Positions 26,964-36,633 of a DNA stretch of 64,000 nt are shown in pieces. The notes beneath the pieces were generated by a model, which saw only the letters and a program-made list of their open reading frames with translations, did no database searches and had not been told where the DNA came from. Origin of the DNA: Campylobacter concisus (GTDB lineage Bacteria > Campylobacterota > Campylobacteria > Campylobacterales > Campylobacteraceae); NCBI RefSeq assembly GCF_001891085.1, contig NZ_JXUP01000005.1, positions 1 to 64,000 on the forward strand, written 5' to 3'. The position numbers and the translations under genes are program-made. Position 1 is the stretch's first letter. Each line of letters opens with the position of its first letter.

Positions 26964-29240
26964 TTACTCATTTATCGCCGCATTTCCATGATGGTGGAAG
27001 TCGTCATAGATGATCTTTGAAGTTTGGAATTTTATGCGTTTTAGTTCGCGAACTCGTAAAAATTCTTCTTCATCGATCTTTTTGATCTGAATAGCTGCTT
27101 TAAATGTCGGAGTCTTACTGATGTAGTCCCAACCGCTGCTTGTTAACTCATTGCAAGAGCTCTCCCAGTAGTGGAAAGTCATCTGGATGATGCCATCAGG
27201 CACGATGTCTGTTACTTCAGCTTTTACGACGATGTAGCCGTATCTACTCCATGCTTTGATGAAGTCGCCTTGTTTTAAGCCATATCTTGCTGCAAGTGCT
27301 GGATTCATTTCGGCGATAGGCCCGATGCTATCTCCGCCTTCTTCAATCGCTCGTGAGCGTCTTGTCATAGTGCCAACGGTGTATTGATAGACTTTTCTAG
27401 TGGTTAGAAGCTGTATCGGATACTCATCGTCAGTCTTTTCATCGACTGAGCCAGCCATGATAGGATACTCAGGCGACATATTCATCTTCTTAGCAAACTC
27501 AAGTTTTGCGCTCTCGATCTTATCGGCCTTATCCACAAAGAGGCATGGCACAAAACGACCCTTGCCATCAGGTGTGAAAAATTTCTTATCAAGATACAAG
27601 CTCTGACCGCCCATATCATCTTCGTTTGGACATGGCCAGTGAAGTCCGTGATACTTTTTGATACGGTAATAACTCATGCCACCATATCGTCTTGGGTCGC
27701 ATTTTCTAACTTCTTCCCAAATTTCTTCTGGTGAGTTGAAGTTAAAGCCCTCAGTTGCTCCTAAACGGCGTGCGATCTCACAAACGATCCACCAGTCTTG
27801 TCTAGCATCTCCTGGAGGTGTGATGACTGCTTCGTTGTGCTGTACGCGGCGCTCTGCGTTTGTATAAAGTCCTTCTTTCTCGCTACTTGCAACACCTGGA
27901 AGTATGACGTCAGCTTTTAGTGAAGTCTCGGTTAAAAATAGATCTTGTACGACGTAGAAATCAACATTAGCGATACCTTTTAAAAAGTGGTTGGTATTTG
28001 GCTCAGAGATGACTGGATTTTCGCCGATAGTCCAAAAGAAATGAACTTTGCCATCAAGTATCGCATCAGGTACTTCGGTTTTGTGAACGCCTATTTTTGA
28101 GCTCAAAAATCCAGGTTCTAGATGCCACATTTTTTCAAACCAAGCTCTTTGCTCTGGATCAGTGACTGAGCCAAGATTTGGGAAGATATTTGGCAAAACG
28201 CCCATATCACAGCAGCCTTGAACATTCTCTTGGCCTCTTAGTGGTAAGTCGCCTGTGCCAAGCTCGCAGATATTGCCAGTGATCAAGAATAAATTTGATA
28301 CATCGCAAACTCCGCCAACGCCGTGGTTAAAGTGGGTTACGCCCATACCGTGAGTGATGACAGCTGGTTTTGTGGTAGCGTACATTCTAGCAGCTGCTCT
28401 GATGTCCTCTGGATTTAGCCTTGTGTATTTAGCTACAACCTCTGGGGCATAGTCTTTTACAGCTTCTTTGACATACTCAATACCTATTGTGTGATCTCTT
28501 ACAAATTCTTCATTTACAAGGCCTTCTTCGATGATAGTGTAAAGAAGTGCGTTTATAACTGGGATATTGTGCTCTGGCTCTAGCTGTAAGTGAATGTCAG
28601 CTCTGCTTGCAAACTCAGTCTTAATAGGATCAATAACGATTAGTTTCGCACCGCGGTTTAGCGCTCTTTGGATGTGCATAGCTGCGATTGGGTGACCATT
28701 TTCTGGGTTTGAGCCTATCATTAATATACAGTTACTATAAGTGCCAATCTCTGTAAAGCTATTTGTGGCAGCTCCGTTTCCGATTGTTTTAGCAAGTCCT
28801 GCTACTGTCGGAGCGTGTCAAATTCTAGCACAGTGATCGACGTTATTTGTGCCAATAACAGCACGCATTAGCTTTTGAGCGACGTAGTTGTCCTCAAGTG
28901 TGCAGCGTGCTGAGAAATTTCCAGCTAATGCGTCTGGGCCATATTTTGCCTTGGTTTCTTTCATTTTTTCTACGACAAGATCAAGCGCCTCGTCCCAGCT
29001 GGCTTCCTCAAAATCACCATCCTTTGAAAATACACCATTTTTCTTTCTAATTAATGGTTTTGTGAGTCTATCTGGACTTGCAACGTAATCCCAGCCATAA
29101 AAGCCCTTTAAACATAAATTTCCTTGATTGACTGGATTGTCTTCAACGCCAGTGGCGGCACGAACGACATTGTTTTCCACATGCAAGGTTACTTGACAGC
29201 CTGTCCCGCAATAAGGACAGATGACTTTGCCTTCTTTCAT
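26964..29240 (-). CDS. fdhF: formate dehydrogenase, FDH-H type, selenocysteine-containing
   Basis: A 758-residue molybdopterin enzyme read through an in-frame TGA at 28818-28820 as selenocysteine. The context HCARI-Sec-HAPTVAGL is the known Sec site of formate dehydrogenases. The N-terminus has the 4Fe-4S ligands CPYCGTGC plus C in NLCLKG. The molybdopterin domains follow, ending with WESSCNELTSS. It lines up end to end with E. coli FdhF and lacks a Tat signal, so it is cytosolic and unlike the longer Tat-exported FdhA of C. jejuni. I choose the second of two adjacent ATGs, six bases after AAGGAG. No hydrogenase partner lies nearby. Confidence 0.93.
28791..28820 (-). promoter_or_regulatory. 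UGA(Sec) codon and SECIS-like hairpin
   Basis: The minus strand reads TGA (28818-28820), then 14 nt later AGCA-GGACU-TGCT (28791-28803), a small hairpin with a GG-containing loop. The position and loop resemble the E. coli fdhF SECIS element recognised by SelB, whose loop is GGUC. This supports recoding over a nonsense mutation. Confidence 0.8.
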
Positions 29241-29631
29241 CATTTTCTCCTTTACTATGCAATGTTTGCATATTTCTATATGAGTAATATTACTAGCCAA
29301 ATTCTTAATCTTTAATAAAAATTCTTTACCTATAAAAATAAATTTTTAATTTAAGTTAAAATTAATTTAATTCTATTAAAGTCAATTATTTAGGGGTTTT
29401 AAAATTTATTTAAAATTGATAAATTTATTAGAAAAGAAATAAAGATATGGAGATTTAGCTTTTTATATAAAATGAAGAAATTAATTCTAATTTTACTTTA
29501 TTTAAAAAGGTTAGTCACATTGTGAGTAGATAAATTAATACTAAAGATGGAAAATTTTAAAATAGACTATAAATATTTTAAAATAGACTATAAATTTTGA
29601 ACAAAAGAAATGTATAAATGAAATTTAGTAA
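29241..29631. other. AT-rich leader/promoter region of fdhF with 21-bp tandem repeat
   Basis: No gene is visible. The stretch lies between rpsO and fdhF, both minus. A 21-bp unit, ATTTTAAAATAGACTATAAA plus T, occurs twice in exact tandem at 29554-29574 and 29575-29595. The rest is A/T runs. The fdhF promoter should lie here, but I cannot fix its -10 box. Confidence 0.6.
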
Positions 29632-29650
29632 GGAGAGCAGATCGCTCTCC
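29632..29650 (-). terminator. hairpin downstream of rpsO
   Basis: Arms GGAGAGC and GCTCTCC (7 bp) with a 5-nt loop, just after the rpsO stop. It is followed on the minus strand by TTACTAAATTTC, a poor T-tract, so it is a weak terminator or a stabilising 3' hairpin. Confidence 0.55.
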
Positions 29651-29656
29651 GATGGA

Positions 29657-29929
29657 TTATTTATCTCTTAAGCCAAGCTCAGAGATTAGTTTTGAATATG
29701 TAGTGTAGTCTTTGTTTTTAAGATACTTTAAAAGTCTTTTTCTTTGACCAACTAGTTTTAAAAGACCTAAACGTGATGAAAAGTCTTTTTTGAAAATTTT
29801 AAGGTGTTCTGTAAGTTCAGTTATTCTAGCTGTTAAAAGAGCTATTTGAACCTCTGGAGAGCCTGTATCTCCCTCTTTTCTAGCGAATTTCGCAACTATT
29901 TGAGCTTTTTTAGCCGAATCCAAAGCCAT
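29657..29929 (-). CDS. rpsO: 30S ribosomal protein S15
   Basis: A 90-residue uS15 of normal length, a primary 16S rRNA-binding protein of the platform. Conserved blocks are [52 protein letters not shown] precedes the ATG. It is a single-gene unit divergent from the Rrf2-flhA operon, an arrangement that I recall in C. jejuni. Confidence 0.98.
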   Translation of the reverse strand: MALDSAKKAQIVAKFARKEGDTGSPEVQIALLTARITELTEHLKIFKKDFSSRLGLLKLVGQRKRLLKYLKNKDYTTYSKLISELGLRDK

Positions 29930-30075
29930 AATGACCTCCTGATTGGTGAATTTTGGAAGAGCGATTATAGCATTTAAAACATAAAGTTAGATAAAACTAC
30001 GCTTTTTAAAAATTAATGAAAAATGCAGTAAAAATTTAATAAAATTAGGGCTATTTAAAGACTTAAGGAAGATAA

Positions 30076-30480
30076 ATGCTTTTTACAAAGGCAAGCGAAT
30101 ACGCTCTACTTTCACTTATTTTAATATCTCAAAAATCATCTCCAGTTGATGTTGATACGATCTCAAATGAACTTAAAATTTCAAAAAGCTTTTTAGCCAA
30201 AATTTTACAAAATCTTGCAAAAGATGGAATTTTAAAGTCGTTTAAAGGGGCAAATGGCGGTTTCGCGCTAAATAACGAACCTGAAAATTTAAGCATAAAA
30301 AAGATAATAGAGTGCGCTGAAAAACGTGAACTTAACGTCTTTGAGTGCTCATCTTCTGCGGATGGCTGCCCGTCAAACAAAGCCTCGAGCTGTCAAATTT
30401 GGTCGATGTTTAGCGGTCTTCAAGGCAAGATCGACGAGATGCTTGATGCGATAAAACTAAGTGATATCGTTAAGAAGTAA
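30076..30480 (+). CDS. Rrf2-family transcriptional regulator
   Basis: A 134-residue Rrf2 protein. An N-terminal winged helix (about 1-75: FTKASEYALLSLILI; LAKILQNLAKDGILKSFKGANGGF) precedes three cysteines at 91, 98 and 106, closely matching the spacing of Fe-S ligands in IscR (92, 98, 104). It is probably an iron-sulfur or redox/NO-responsive regulator. It lies 2 bp before flhA and is likely co-transcribed with it. AAGGAAG precedes its ATG. Confidence 0.88.
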   Translation: MLFTKASEYALLSLILISQKSSPVDVDTISNELKISKSFLAKILQNLAKDGILKSFKGANGGFALNNEPENLSIKKIIECAEKRELNVFECSSSADGCPSNKASSCQIWSMFSGLQGKIDEMLDAIKLSDIVKK

Positions 30481-30482
30481 AG

Positions 30483-32675
30483 TTGGCAAAGCAAAAAAAT
30501 AACATCTTAACTCTTGTTGCGCCGTTTCTTGCGCCAATTGTTAAGTTTAAAAGTCTTAGCATCGTTGGTATCATTGTTGCCATCCTTGCTATCATCATCG
30601 TACCGCTTCCAAGCGCGGTGCTTGACTTTTTCCTGGCACTTTCGATCTCGATTTCTGTGCTTATAATTTTAATTTCGATTTATGTGCCAAAACCAACCGA
30701 TCTTAGTACATTTCCGACGCTAATTCTTATCGTTACGCTTTTTCGCCTCTCGCTAAATATCGCAACCACGCGTATGATCTTAAGCGAAGGTCACAACGGC
30801 CCAGAAGCGGTCAGTGAGATCATCTCAAGTTTTGGAAATTTCGTAGTTGGTGGCAACTTTGTCATCGGCACCATCGTCTTTTGCATCTTGGTTCTCATAA
30901 ATTTTATGGTCGTAACAAAGGGCTCAACCCGTGTAAGTGAAGTGCAAGCACGTTTTACACTTGATGCGATGCCAGGTAAGCAAATGGCGATAGATGCGGA
31001 CTTAAACGCAGGTTTGATTGATGAAAAAACAGCGCGTGAAAGACGCCAAGCCATCATCGGTGAGGCAAATTTTTACGGCGCGATGGATGGTTCGTCTAAA
31101 TTTATAAAAGGTGACGCCGTCGCTGGCATCATCATCACTATCATTAATATCATCGGTGGCTTTGCTATCGGCTCGTTTCAGCACGGCCTTGATATGGCGA
31201 CATCGGCTCAGTACTATACGATACTAACTATCGGTGATGGCCTTGTGAGCCAGATCCCAGGACTTATCACTTCAACAGCGACTGCTATTATCATCACAAG
31301 GGCTAGCAAGGACGATGAGGACTTTGCAGAAGGCACGTTAAATCAGCTCTTAGGGGATTATAAAACCTTGCTAATAGTAGGCTTCATATTATTTATGTTT
31401 GCCCTTGTCCCTGGACTTCCGACTCTCTCTCTTGGCTTTATCGCAGTGCTATTTTTGGGGCTTGGCTACATCATCAAGCAGACCAAAGATGGTGGACTAA
31501 ATTTAAGCCTTGCTTCAAAAGACAAAACAGCTTCTAAAAAAGCTGGAGCCGCTACACAAAGTGGGGCAGGGGCAGCTGCTAGTGGTGCCACTACTAAGGT
31601 GCCAAAGAAGAGCGACGAAGAGATCGCAAGAGAAGAAGAGACAAAGATAAACGACATCTTAAAGCTTGAAATTTTAGAGCTTGACCTAGGATATGGCTTG
31701 TTAAAGCTAGCTGATGTGGATCTCATTGAGAGGATTCGCGCTATGAGGCGAAACATCGCTTCAAGTCTTGGCTTTTTGATGCCAAAGATAAGAATTCGTG
31801 ACAACCTTCAATTACCGCCAAACGAATACCGCTTTAAGCTAAAAGGCATCGTAATCGGTCAGGGTGAAATTTATGCTGATAAATTTCTAGCGATGGATAG
31901 TGGCCTAGTTAGCGAAGATATCGAGGGGATTCCGACAAAAGAGCCAGCTTTTGGGCTGGACGCACTCTGGATCGATGCTAGCGTTAAAGAGGACGCCATA
32001 CTTAGCGGCTACACGATAGTTGATCCTGCAAGCGTCATCTCAACGCACATGAGTGAGCTTATCAAGCAAAATGCAGCTGAGCTTCTAACTCGCCAAGAGA
32101 CGCAAAATTTATTAGACAAACTAAAGATCGACTACCCAGTCGTGGTCGAGGATACGCTAAGGATCGCGCCTATAAATTTGATCCAAAAGGTTTTAAAAGC
32201 GCTGCTTAAAGATAATATCCCGATCAAAGATTTGCTTAGCATACTTGAATCAATTAGCGACATCGCCGAGGTTAGTAAAAACCTAGATATGATCATCGAA
32301 CACGTACGTGCAGCACTCTCACGTGTCATCACTTCGCTTTATGTTGATGAAAAAGGTCAGCTAAATTTTTACATTTTAGATAGTGCTGCGCAGCAAAAAC
32401 TTATGGACGCGGTGCAGTATAAAGACGGCGCGTATCACCTGATGATAAATGTGGCTCAAACTTCATCGATCGTTCAGGCTCTAAGGCATGAAAAAGAGAA
32501 ACGTCCGATGAGTCAGCATGGCGAAATGGTGCTTTGCGTGGAGCCAAGCCTAAGAAAATTTATAGCAAATATCTGCGCAAATTTTGCCATCGACATCGTG
32601 GTGCTAAGCTTTGCTGAGATCTCGGCAAATACGCCATTTGAAACAGTTGGCGTCATAGAAATAGAAAATTTATAA
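30483..32675 (+). CDS. flhA: flagellar biosynthesis protein FlhA
   Basis: A 730-residue export-gate protein of the flagellar type III system. About eight membrane helices lie between residues 15 and 330. The conserved cytoplasmic FHIPEP-like loop includes FTLDAMPGKQMAIDADLNAG. A Lys/Ala linker (about 340-385) precedes the cytoplasmic domain that docks export chaperones. The start is TTG two bases after the Rrf2 gene. In Campylobacter, FlhA is needed both for secretion and for sigma-54 flagellar gene expression. Confidence 0.97.
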   Translation: MAKQKNNILTLVAPFLAPIVKFKSLSIVGIIVAILAIIIVPLPSAVLDFFLALSISISVLIILISIYVPKPTDLSTFPTLILIVTLFRLSLNIATTRMILSEGHNGPEAVSEIISSFGNFVVGGNFVIGTIVFCILVLINFMVVTKGSTRVSEVQARFTLDAMPGKQMAIDADLNAGLIDEKTARERRQAIIGEANFYGAMDGSSKFIKGDAVAGIIITIINIIGGFAIGSFQHGLDMATSAQYYTILTIGDGLVSQIPGLITSTATAIIITRASKDDEDFAEGTLNQLLGDYKTLLIVGFILFMFALVPGLPTLSLGFIAVLFLGLGYIIKQTKDGGLNLSLASKDKTASKKAGAATQSGAGAAASGATTKVPKKSDEEIAREEETKINDILKLEILELDLGYGLLKLADVDLIERIRAMRRNIASSLGFLMPKIRIRDNLQLPPNEYRFKLKGIVIGQGEIYADKFLAMDSGLVSEDIEGIPTKEPAFGLDALWIDASVKEDAILSGYTIVDPASVISTHMSELIKQNAAELLTRQETQNLLDKLKIDYPVVVEDTLRIAPINLIQKVLKALLKDNIPIKDLLSILESISDIAEVSKNLDMIIEHVRAALSRVITSLYVDEKGQLNFYILDSAAQQKLMDAVQYKDGAYHLMINVAQTSSIVQALRHEKEKRPMSQHGEMVLCVEPSLRKFIANICANFAIDIVVLSFAEISANTPFETVGVIEIENL

Positions 32676-32684
32676 AGGAAAACG

Positions 32685-33710
32685 ATGAAAATTTATCACC
32701 TCTCGCACACCGATCTTGACGGATACGGCGCGCAATACATAACAAATTTTTACTTCAAAGATGTGAAATTTCTAAACTCAAACTACGGCAGAGAGATAGA
32801 TGATAAATTTGCTCAAATTTTATCTGAGATAGATGCCTTAAATGATGATAAAAACATTATCTTGATCACTGATCTAAATTTAACTCTAGCTCAGTGCGAG
32901 AGCTTTGAGGAGATGATAGAGGGTAAAAATATAAAGCTATTTTTGCTAGATCATCACCAAAGCGGTGCCGAGTGCGCGAGCGCTTACTCATGGTACTTTT
33001 TGGATAGCTCAAGGTGCGCTACAAAGATCACTTACGACTTTTTTGCTGGCATTTTTGGCAAAAACAAAGAACTTGAAATTTTTAGTGACGTCGTAAATGC
33101 CGTGGATATCTGGCTAAAAGATGATAAAAATTTCGAGATGGGCAAGGTCTGCTTGGGGCTTGTGGCAAACGCTAAAGAGATAAATAAGGTGATGTTTGAA
33201 GCTGAAAACAACCTTTATATGGATCATCTCTTAAAAGAAGCGAGTAAATTTTTTAACGAGAAAAACGACTATATCGGCCTTGACATGCAGGTGCATGCCA
33301 TTAAAAAGTCATTTTTCAAAGAGGACAAAGACGATACGCTAAGCAATCTAATCTCAAACTACGTCGTAAAAAAACTTAGTGAAAATAAAGAGAAATTTAG
33401 CATAAGCTATAAAGATCATAAAGGAATTTTAACCTACAATGTCGGCAATGTTTCGGTTATCGGCAACGACTTTTTGGTGGCAAATCCTGAATTTGACTTC
33501 TTTATCGACGTGACGAATAAAAAAACGCTAAGCTTTCGTGCAAATGGCAAGCTAGACGTTAGCGCCATGGCAAAACACCTAGTTGGAGGTGGCGGACACG
33601 TCAATGCAAGCGGCGGGCTATTTGCAAATTTTAAAGATGGCTTTAGCTATGAGCCGATCAAGGCGCAGATAGTTGATCTGATAACTAAAAAAACACAGGA
33701 GGAGATATGA
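32685..33710 (+). CDS. DHH-family phosphoesterase
   Basis: A 341-residue protein. The DHH domain shows SHTDLDGYGAQY (first Asp motif), ITDLNL and the signature LLDHHQSG (about 89-96). A C-terminal DHHA1 domain ends in LVGGGGHVNASGG. Related enzymes cleave oligoribonucleotides, pAp or cyclic dinucleotide products with manganese. The exact substrate is not evident. It follows flhA by 9 bp and overlaps the next small gene by 4 bp. Confidence 0.85.
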   Translation: MKIYHLSHTDLDGYGAQYITNFYFKDVKFLNSNYGREIDDKFAQILSEIDALNDDKNIILITDLNLTLAQCESFEEMIEGKNIKLFLLDHHQSGAECASAYSWYFLDSSRCATKITYDFFAGIFGKNKELEIFSDVVNAVDIWLKDDKNFEMGKVCLGLVANAKEINKVMFEAENNLYMDHLLKEASKFFNEKNDYIGLDMQVHAIKKSFFKEDKDDTLSNLISNYVVKKLSENKEKFSISYKDHKGILTYNVGNVSVIGNDFLVANPEFDFFIDVTNKKTLSFRANGKLDVSAMAKHLVGGGGHVNASGGLFANFKDGFSYEPIKAQIVDLITKKTQEEI

Positions 33711-33934
33711 AAGAAGAAGAGGTAAGCGTAGAGGAGCTTAGCTACGAGCTTAGCATGGTGCTTGAGGCGATGTTTTACTATGCTGGAGTGAAAAAAGAGA
33801 AGCTTGAAGAGGCAGCAAATCTCTATGTAGAGTGCATCGACGATGCGCTAGAAAACTCTGATGCTAGCGGTAGCGACGAGGTCATAGAGATAGTTGAATA
33901 TATGAAAAAACACCATCCAAAGTTATTTAAATAA
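33707..33934 (+). CDS. small acidic protein of unknown function
   Basis: A 75-residue, strongly acidic, helical protein (KEEEVSVEELSYELSMVLEAMFYYAG) with no signal peptide, cysteine pair or recognisable motif. It has GGAGGAG before its ATG, and its start overlaps the DHH gene stop. Coupling and good initiation make it a real gene. I do not recognise the family. It may work with the phosphoesterase, but that is only positional inference. Confidence 0.75.
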   Translation: MKEEEVSVEELSYELSMVLEAMFYYAGVKKEKLEEAANLYVECIDDALENSDASGSDEVIEIVEYMKKHHPKLFK

Positions 33935-33943
33935 GGAGAAAAT

Positions 33944-34354
33944 ATGAAGAAAATTTTAGTTTTAGCGGCAGCACTTTTTGCGTTAAATGCTATGGCAAAT
34001 GAAAATTTAGACAAGGCAAATGAGCTTTATGCAAAGAAAAATTTTAACGAGGCCTATCTTGCTTTTAATAAAGCATGCGGCGAGGGTGAGAAAAAAGCTT
34101 GCACGATGAATGCGATCATGCTATTTAACGGCGATGGCGTGGCGAAAGATAAAGCTCAGGCTGAGAAAATTTTTACAAAAATGTGCGACGAAAATGAGGG
34201 TATGGCGTGCGAAAAGCTAGGCGAAATGACAGCTTATGGCCTTATAAAAGACAAAGATGATAATGAAGCAAAAAGCGAAGAGAAGGCAAAAGCTTTGTTT
34301 AAAAAAGCTTGCGACAACGGTTACAAACCAGCTTGTGACTTTGTAACAAAATAG
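33944..34354 (+). CDS. periplasmic Sel1-repeat (Hcp-like) protein
   Basis: A 136-residue exported protein. The signal peptide MKKILVLAAALFALNAMA is cleaved before NENLD. Two to three Sel1-like helical repeats follow, with paired cysteines (CGEGEKKAC, CDENEGMAC, CDNGYKPAC) spaced like the disulfide-locked repeats of Helicobacter cysteine-rich proteins. Such proteins usually bind proteins or peptides in the periplasm. AAGGAG precedes the ATG. It lies between the 75-residue gene and pyrB. Confidence 0.85.
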   Translation: MKKILVLAAALFALNAMANENLDKANELYAKKNFNEAYLAFNKACGEGEKKACTMNAIMLFNGDGVAKDKAQAEKIFTKMCDENEGMACEKLGEMTAYGLIKDKDDNEAKSEEKAKALFKKACDNGYKPACDFVTK

Positions 34355-34371
34355 ATCAAAAAGGGCTTAAA

Positions 34372-35301
34372 ATGGGCTACAAACATAAAGATTTGATAGG
34401 AACTAGAGAGCTTAGCAAGGAAGAAATTTTATATTTTTTAGAGGCGGCGAAAGAGTTTAAGGAGCTAAATTTAAGCCAAGTGAAAAAAAATGACTACCTT
34501 CGTGGAAAGACCACGATCAACGCATTTTATGAAAACTCGACAAGAACTAGAACATCCTTTGAGATCGCAGCAAAGAGGCTTGGAGCTGATACGATAAATT
34601 TCAGCTCATCAAGCTCTAGCGTGACAAAAGGCGAGAGCCTAAATGACACGATGAATAACATGGCTGCTATGAGAACTGATATCATCGTGCTTCGTCACCC
34701 AAGCTCTGGTACGGCAAAATTTGCAGCTGATAGAACAGAGGCTAGCGTCGTAAATGCAGGGGACGGCACAAATGAGCACCCAAGCCAAGCTCTGCTTGAT
34801 CTTTTCACACTAAGAGAGCATGGCAAAATTTTGGATAAAAACCTAAACGTGGCGATCATCGGTGACATCGCTAGAAGCCGCGTGGCAAGGTCTGACATCT
34901 GGGCGATGAAGAAATTTGGCATAAATTTAAAGCTCTTTGCGCCAAGGATGATGATGCCAAAAGACGCTGAGGTCTTTGAGTCTCAAATTTGCAAAAATAT
35001 GGAAGAAGCCTGCGAGGGCAGCGACGTTATCATCATGCTTCGCATCCAGCTAGAGCGTGGTGGTGCGGATGTGGCGTTTCCAAGCTCGAGGGAGTACTCG
35101 AAATTCTTTGGACTAAATAAAAATAGGATAAAGCTAGCTAAACCTGACGCGATCGTACTGCATCCAGGACCGATAAATAGGGGTGTAGAGCTAAACTCAG
35201 ACGTGGCTGATGGCACACACTCAGTCATACTAAATCAAGTTGAAAACGGCGTTGCTATAAGAATGGCGATACTAAATACGCTTGCAAAAAATAGGGACTA
35301 A
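34372..35301 (+). CDS. pyrB: aspartate carbamoyltransferase catalytic subunit
   Basis: A 309-residue ATCase joining carbamoyl phosphate to aspartate in pyrimidine synthesis. The carbamoyl-phosphate motif STRTRTSFE, the GDGTNEHPSQALLD loop, and HPGPINRGVE are all intact. No pyrI regulatory subunit is adjacent. It lies 2 bp before pyrC and forms a two-gene pyrimidine unit, possibly transcribed with the upstream Sel1 gene. Confidence 0.97.
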   Translation: MGYKHKDLIGTRELSKEEILYFLEAAKEFKELNLSQVKKNDYLRGKTTINAFYENSTRTRTSFEIAAKRLGADTINFSSSSSSVTKGESLNDTMNNMAAMRTDIIVLRHPSSGTAKFAADRTEASVVNAGDGTNEHPSQALLDLFTLREHGKILDKNLNVAIIGDIARSRVARSDIWAMKKFGINLKLFAPRMMMPKDAEVFESQICKNMEEACEGSDVIIMLRIQLERGGADVAFPSSREYSKFFGLNKNRIKLAKPDAIVLHPGPINRGVELNSDVADGTHSVILNQVENGVAIRMAILNTLAKNRD

Positions 35302-35303
35302 CG

Positions 35304-36581
35304 ATGAAAATAGCAATAATTAACGGCACTATCGTAAATAGCGACGAGAAATTTAAGGCAAATATCCTAATAGAAAACGGCAAAATAGCCAAAATCGGAG
35401 GTGAGAAATTTGAGGCTGATAAGGTCATAGACGCTACAAATAAGCTCGTCATGCCAGGACTTATCGACATGCACGTGCATTTTCGCGATCCTGGTCAAGA
35501 GTATAAAGACGACATCATCTCAGGCTCGCAGGCGGCCGTGGCTGGAGGAGTGACCACATGCCTTTGCATGGCAAATACAAACCCAGTAAATGACAATGCC
35601 TCGATCACAAGAGCGATGATAGAAAAGGCTAAAAACTGCGGACTGATCGATCTTTTACCAATCGCAGCCATTAGCAAAGGGCTTGGTGGCAATGAGATCG
35701 TTGAAATGGGCGATCTTATAGAAGCTGGAGCAGTTGCATTTAGTGATGACGGCCTACCAGTGACTAGCTCAAGCGTGATGAGAGCGGCACTTGAGTACTC
35801 AAGCATGTTTGGTAGCTTTTGTATAAGCCACTCAGAGGACTGCTCTCTTTGCAGGCAGGGCGTCATGCACGAGGGCAAGGTCTCAGCCATACTTGGACTT
35901 CGCGGCATGGCGAGAGAGAAAGAGGAGATCGCAGTGAGCCGTGACATGCTGCTTGCAAAGCTTACCAAAGCGCACATCCACATCGCTCACGTAAGCTCGG
36001 AGTACTCGCTAAAGATCATCGAAATGGGCAAAAAAGAGGGCATAAACATCACTTGCGAAGCCACACCTCACCATTTTAGCTTTAGCGATGATGAAATTTT
36101 GAAAAATGCCTACGATACAAATTTCAAAATGTCGCCGCCACTTCGCGAGATAAGCGACGTAAAAGCGGTGAGAGAGGCGCTAAAAAGAGGTCTTATAGAC
36201 GTTATTGCGACCGATCATGCACCACACCACACAGATGAAAAGATAGTGGAATTTGACAAGGCGCCATTTGGTATCATCGGACTTCAAACCCTTGTGCCAC
36301 TCACTCTTAAGCTCGTAAATGAGGGCGTTATAAGCTTAGAGCGCATGGTAGAGCTAACATCTACAAATGCGGCTAAGATGCTAAATTTAAAAGATAAGGG
36401 CAGACTTGCTGAGGGCATGCTAGCTGACATCGCGGTGATAGACCCTGAGATCGAGTATGTTTACGACGAGAAGATAAACCGCTCAAAATCGGTAAATTCT
36501 CCACTCTTTGGCAAAAAGCTAAAAGGCGCAGCGACCACCACGATAAAAAGTGGCAAGATCGTTTATGAGTTTGGAAAATAG
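35304..36581 (+). CDS. pyrC: dihydroorotase (class I)
   Basis: A 425-residue class I dihydroorotase cyclising carbamoyl aspartate. Zinc ligands are visible in DMHVHFRDPGQ (about 54-64) and in THE-type region CEATPHH, with the catalytic Asp in ATDHAPHH. The length is standard for the active pyrC type; ligands are present, so it is not the inactive PyrC' form. It ends before a pair of strong inverted repeats. Confidence 0.94.
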   Translation: MKIAIINGTIVNSDEKFKANILIENGKIAKIGGEKFEADKVIDATNKLVMPGLIDMHVHFRDPGQEYKDDIISGSQAAVAGGVTTCLCMANTNPVNDNASITRAMIEKAKNCGLIDLLPIAAISKGLGGNEIVEMGDLIEAGAVAFSDDGLPVTSSSVMRAALEYSSMFGSFCISHSEDCSLCRQGVMHEGKVSAILGLRGMAREKEEIAVSRDMLLAKLTKAHIHIAHVSSEYSLKIIEMGKKEGINITCEATPHHFSFSDDEILKNAYDTNFKMSPPLREISDVKAVREALKRGLIDVIATDHAPHHTDEKIVEFDKAPFGIIGLQTLVPLTLKLVNEGVISLERMVELTSTNAAKMLNLKDKGRLAEGMLADIAVIDPEIEYVYDEKINRSKSVNSPLFGKKLKGAATTTIKSGKIVYEFGK

Positions 36582-36584
36582 TCT

Positions 36585-36612
36585 AAATTTGCTCGCACTT
36601 GCGGGCAAATTT
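36585..36612 (+). terminator. hairpin after pyrC
   Basis: Arms AAATTTGC and GCAAATTT enclose a second short stem CGC/GCG with loop ACTT. It lies 4 bp past the pyrC stop and is followed by a short TTTAG run. Confidence 0.65.
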
Positions 36613-36633
36613 GCTTTAGATGCTTTGAGATAT

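Noticed and set aside
28818..28820. In-frame stop splitting the formate dehydrogenase into two pieces (pseudogene or frameshift)
   Set aside because: The TGA is at the known selenocysteine position with matching flanking residues and a SECIS-like hairpin, and both sides align continuously with FdhF.
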